Assembly: GCA_020860025.1 (NCBI GenBank)
Contig: JAJBVC010000208.1
Span: 1-9,217 of the forward strand
Source: Clostridiales bacterium
Lineage (GTDB): Bacteria; Bacillota; Clostridia; Oscillospirales; Acutalibacteraceae
Direction: 5' to 3'
DNA: 9,217 nt
Shown: piece after piece, positions 6,866-9,217 of the stretch
How positions within the stretch are numbered: position 1 is the first letter of the stretch
Layout: each line of letters begins with the position of its first letter
The notes under the pieces: model-generated
Databases searched by the model: none
Seen by the model: only the letters and a program-made list of their open reading frames with translations
Told to the model about the DNA's origin: nothing
Made by a program: the position numbers and the translations under genes

Positions 6866-8662
6866 TTACTTTTTGTAATAAAAATTCGGGATTGAGTTCC
6901 ACCTGTTTTTAAAATATCTGACTGCGGATTTAGGGTTACGCTCACGAGTGAACAAGCCTTTTTTATTTCCGCCGACACGCATACAGCCGTCAATCGTATC
7001 AAAGTCGGCAAAATTCCACGGATGCTCACCTATAACAAAATTCCTTTTATCAAGCACTTCGTTGATTTTTTCGTAATATTCCCACTGATATTCCTCGCTG
7101 AACATCTGCGCTACATTCCTATGAATACCCGCCACTGCGTCCGCACCGTATTCGGTCAGCAGGACAGGCTTATTTTGCTCCTGCCAAAAATCAAGCTCAA
7201 TATTAAAAGCATAGCAGGCGGCATTTAAATCACCTGAAAGATTATACCAACCGTAATATCTGTTAATGCAAACAACGTCCATTGTTCGTGTAACAATATC
7301 CTTTGTGTAATCATTCTGACAACAGACAAATGTAACAGGTCTGTTTTGAGGGTCAAGACTGTGAGCAAGATTATAAAGCTCGTGCCAGTAATCGTATGCG
7401 TCATTCGGGTACCTCTGCGTTTCAGGCTCGTTTCCGAGGCTCCACATAACAACACACGGATGATTTTTGTCACGGCTGATTAAGTCCGTGATAACATCTT
7501 TATGGTGATTATGTATATTAAATGTTTTGTACGGATTTTCACCGCCGCCGATTCCGACAGCAGGCGTTTCGTCAATAACAACTATTCCCTCTCTGTCGCA
7601 GAGACGGTACATTTCCTCAGCGTAAGGGTAATGGCTTGTACGAAATGAATTTGCGCCGATTATGTGCATTAAATTTATGTCCTTTACATCAAGACAAAGG
7701 TTAAGTCCTCTTCCCGAAAAAGGGCTGTCCTCGTGCTTGCCTGCGCCTTTAAAATAAAACGGCTTGCCGTTAATCAAAAACTGAGTGTCCTTGACCTCAA
7801 CCGTTCTGATTCCAAACGGCTCATAATATATATCATTTTCGTATTCAACCTTTGCCGTGTAAAGATACGGACGCTCGGGGTAAGGGTTCCATAAATTAGG
7901 ATTTTCTATCGTAATTATTGCGCTTGCTCCGTTTGAAAACGCAACCTCGTTTTTGTCCTCGTCAAGAATTGTGATTTTTACATTTTTATCATTGTTATTC
8001 TCGCTTGATAATTCAATTTTAAATTTGATTTTTGCGCTGTTGTCATTAACGCTTGAAGTAACGGCTATATCTTTTATATATTCCCTCGGTGTTGTGCAAA
8101 GCCTTACAGGTCTGTTAATTCCGGCAAAATTAAAAAAGTCAAAATTCGGAGCGTTGCATTTCTTTTTGTAAGCCTTGCCAAGCTCAACGCTCGGTATTCC
8201 GGGATTATCTGAGCCGAAAAAAGGAGTAGTATTTTCATTGCCGACAGGAAGAGTTGAGTGGTTGATTTTGTTATCGACGGCAACGATTAAATCCTGCTCG
8301 CAGTCAAAATCAATTATGTCCGTAATCTCAACCTCAAAAGGCAGAAATCCGCCCTTGTGGCTTGCAATTTCCTTGCCGTTTAAGATTATTTTGGCACTGT
8401 GAGTTACAGCGTCAAACCTAAGTACAATTCTGTCATTTGTAAATTTTTCAGACACGTAAAATGTTCTGTGATAATACACCCAGCCATAATGATTTCTGTA
8501 CTCGGGCGTATCCTTTTGGTCGTTATACGACGCAGGCACTGCGATAGAGTCGCTGTCCTTAAACGAAATACCGCTTTCATAATTTTCATTGCCTAATTTA
8601 AAATCCCATATTCCCGAGAAATCGGTGACGGTTCGGGATTCACTCATTATCGGATAAAGCAT
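6866..8662 (-). CDS. uidA: GH2 beta-glucuronidase
   Basis: Hydrolyses beta-D-glucuronides, releasing glucuronic acid; without a signal peptide it is probably cytoplasmic. The 598 residues cover the GH2 order: sugar-binding jelly roll (about 10-185), immunoglobulin-like sandwich (about 190-290) and catalytic TIM barrel (about 290-598). Visible landmarks are NSFRTSHYPYAEEMYRLCD (338-356), MWSLGNEPE with acid/base E412, INRYYGWY (466-473), and LLTEYGAD with nucleophile E504. GGNKKG (564-569) carries the N566-x-K568 pair that binds the glucuronate carboxylate and separates glucuronidases from beta-galactosidases. The loop between PAVG (367-370) and RDKNHP (397-402) is about 15 residues shorter than I recall for E. 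coli UidA, so this is probably a mini-loop-1 enzyme. The start fits the family's ML-x-P opening and has GGAGGT (8667-8672) upstream. It overlaps the upstream rhamnosidase-like gene by 23 nt. Confidence 0.93.
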   Translation of the reverse strand: MLYPIMSESRTVTDFSGIWDFKLGNENYESGISFKDSDSIAVPASYNDQKDTPEYRNHYGWVYYHRTFYVSEKFTNDRIVLRFDAVTHSAKIILNGKEIASHKGGFLPFEVEITDIIDFDCEQDLIVAVDNKINHSTLPVGNENTTPFFGSDNPGIPSVELGKAYKKKCNAPNFDFFNFAGINRPVRLCTTPREYIKDIAVTSSVNDNSAKIKFKIELSSENNNDKNVKITILDEDKNEVAFSNGASAIITIENPNLWNPYPERPYLYTAKVEYENDIYYEPFGIRTVEVKDTQFLINGKPFYFKGAGKHEDSPFSGRGLNLCLDVKDINLMHIIGANSFRTSHYPYAEEMYRLCDREGIVVIDETPAVGIGGGENPYKTFNIHNHHKDVITDLISRDKNHPCVVMWSLGNEPETQRYPNDAYDYWHELYNLAHSLDPQNRPVTFVCCQNDYTKDIVTRTMDVVCINRYYGWYNLSGDLNAACYAFNIELDFWQEQNKPVLLTEYGADAVAGIHRNVAQMFSEEYQWEYYEKINEVLDKRNFVIGEHPWNFADFDTIDGCMRVGGNKKGLFTRERNPKSAVRYFKNRWNSIPNFYYKK

Positions 8663-9217
8663 AAGTACCTCCGTGAGATGTAAGTTTTATTTCAAGATTC
8701 GGAATATCTGCCTTCGCAAGATATTCGACAATTATCGTAATCGGCGCCGTTGACCATGCATGGCAGAGCGATGTATTCCATTTTTGCTCTTTTCCCCAGG
8801 CTTCAAAACACGTTGTTGCTCCCTGATTTATCATATTGAGCCAGCCGTTTTCACCCTCGTTTACAATAAGTCTGTACGCTTCTTCAAAACATCCGTTTTC
8901 ACAAAGCGCCTTCAGAAGAAAATAGCTCGTATAAACTCCACAGGAAAAGCCTTTTGATATAATAAAATCGATAACCTTTTTCTTGTTTTCCCGTGGCACC
9001 AAATCAAAATAGAGTGCAAACACATTTGAATGAAGCGACGAATGACCGCTCTCTTTACTGTCTGTAAATAAGCCGTTTTTCAAAAAAGCATTTACATATT
9101 CCTTTTGCTTTTTTTCACAGTCAAACGATTTTTCAACAGAAAGTATATTTTCTATTTTATTAAGCGTTTTAATTGCGCCGATATAATATGCGTTTATTAC
9201 GTTATGTACGCCCTTGC
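8640..9217 (-). CDS. GH78-like alpha-L-rhamnosidase, C-terminal part (cut by window edge)
   Basis: The reading frame is open to the right edge, so only about the last 192 residues are present and the true start lies outside; a TTG at 9081-9083 in this frame is internal. The visible part resembles the end of the (alpha/alpha)6-barrel of family 78 rhamnosidases: KGVHNVINAYYIGAIKTL at the edge, HSNVFALYFDLVP, SCGVYTSYFLLKALCENG, then GATTCFEAWGKEQKWNTSLCHAWSTAP. The glutamate of TTCFEAW is a candidate catalytic base, and HAWSTAP is the family's conserved closing motif. Only about 30 residues follow HAWSTAP, so the usual C-terminal beta-sandwich is shortened. The gene overlaps the beta-glucuronidase start by 23 nt and its last codons carry that gene's ribosome binding site, so both are probably one operon. 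GH78 is the best guess; a related six-hairpin glycosidase family is possible. Confidence 0.75.
   Translation of the reverse strand, partial: KGVHNVINAYYIGAIKTLNKIENILSVEKSFDCEKKQKEYVNAFLKNGLFTDSKESGHSSLHSNVFALYFDLVPRENKKKVIDFIISKGFSCGVYTSYFLLKALCENGCFEEAYRLIVNEGENGWLNMINQGATTCFEAWGKEQKWNTSLCHAWSTAPITIIVEYLAKADIPNLEIKLTSHGGTYALSDNE
8667..8672 (-). promoter_or_regulatory. Ribosome binding site of the glucuronidase inside the upstream gene
   Basis: On the minus strand GGAGGT lies 4 nt before the ATG at 8660-8662. The same bases encode part of a Ser-His-Gly-Gly stretch near the end of the rhamnosidase-like protein. The downstream start therefore sits entirely within the upstream reading frame, a typical arrangement for coupled translation. 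Confidence 0.75.

Noticed and set aside
6651..6902. 83-residue minus-strand frame across the convergent intergenic gap
   Set aside because: It runs through a terminator hairpin and the end of the glucuronidase gene, and has no motif or good ribosome binding site.
6866..8662. GH2 protein as a beta-galactosidase
   Set aside because: The N566-x-K568 carboxylate-binding motif, the INRYYGWY segment and the length fit beta-glucuronidase, whereas beta-galactosidases lack the N-x-K pair.
9081..9083. TTG at 9081-9083 as the start of the rhamnosidase-like gene
   Set aside because: The frame remains open to the window edge with family-like sequence upstream and no ribosome binding site, so the TTG is an internal leucine codon.

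Overview
The window looks like a chromosomal segment of a low-to-moderate GC Gram-positive anaerobe of the class Clostridia, probably a gut-type Ruminococcaceae/Lachnospiraceae relative. This is inferred from AT-rich intergenic DNA, strong AGGAGG-type ribosome binding sites, a Clostridium symbiosum-like pyruvate phosphate dikinase, a free-standing PduL phosphotransacylase, a VanW-family lipoprotein and a glycoside hydrolase pair typical of gut Firmicutes. No species can be named from the sequence alone.

Layout from left to right. (1) Positions 1-131 hold no gene, only GC-rich inverted repeats at the left edge (possibly the end of a dispersed repeat) and AT-rich DNA. (2) A family 4 uracil-DNA glycosylase (minus, 132-695) is divergent from pduL (plus, 803-1378). 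Their predicted promoters share the same stretch, and the -35 boxes touch. (3) ppdK (minus, 1509-4139) converges on pduL; two hairpins at 1405-1476 separate them and end ppdK transcription, probably pduL transcription too. (4) glmU (plus, 4361-5749) is divergent from ppdK and is followed with zero spacing by a TTG-started VanW-domain lipoprotein gene (5750-6598), giving a two-gene cell-envelope operon. (5) A bidirectional terminator at 6663-6698 and a short AT-rich gap separate this operon from a minus-strand glycosidase operon: the end of a GH78-like alpha-L-rhamnosidase gene (8640-9217, cut by the window edge) overlapping the start of a GH2 beta-glucuronidase gene (6866-8662).

Functional themes. 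PpdK (PEP/pyruvate interconversion using PPi) and PduL (acetyl-CoA to acetyl phosphate) fit the energy metabolism of a fermenting anaerobe. GlmU supplies UDP-GlcNAc for the cell wall, and the coupled lipoprotein probably acts at the envelope. The glycosidase pair suggests stepwise removal of rhamnose and then glucuronic acid from plant or other glycoconjugates. Most of the window is ordinary core chromosome. The parts most worth a second look are the overlapping rhamnosidase/glucuronidase pair, the shortened active-site loop of the glucuronidase, the poly-threonine VanW lipoprotein, and the back-to-back promoter architecture at 714-760. I saw no CRISPR array, tRNA, rRNA, transposase or phage gene.
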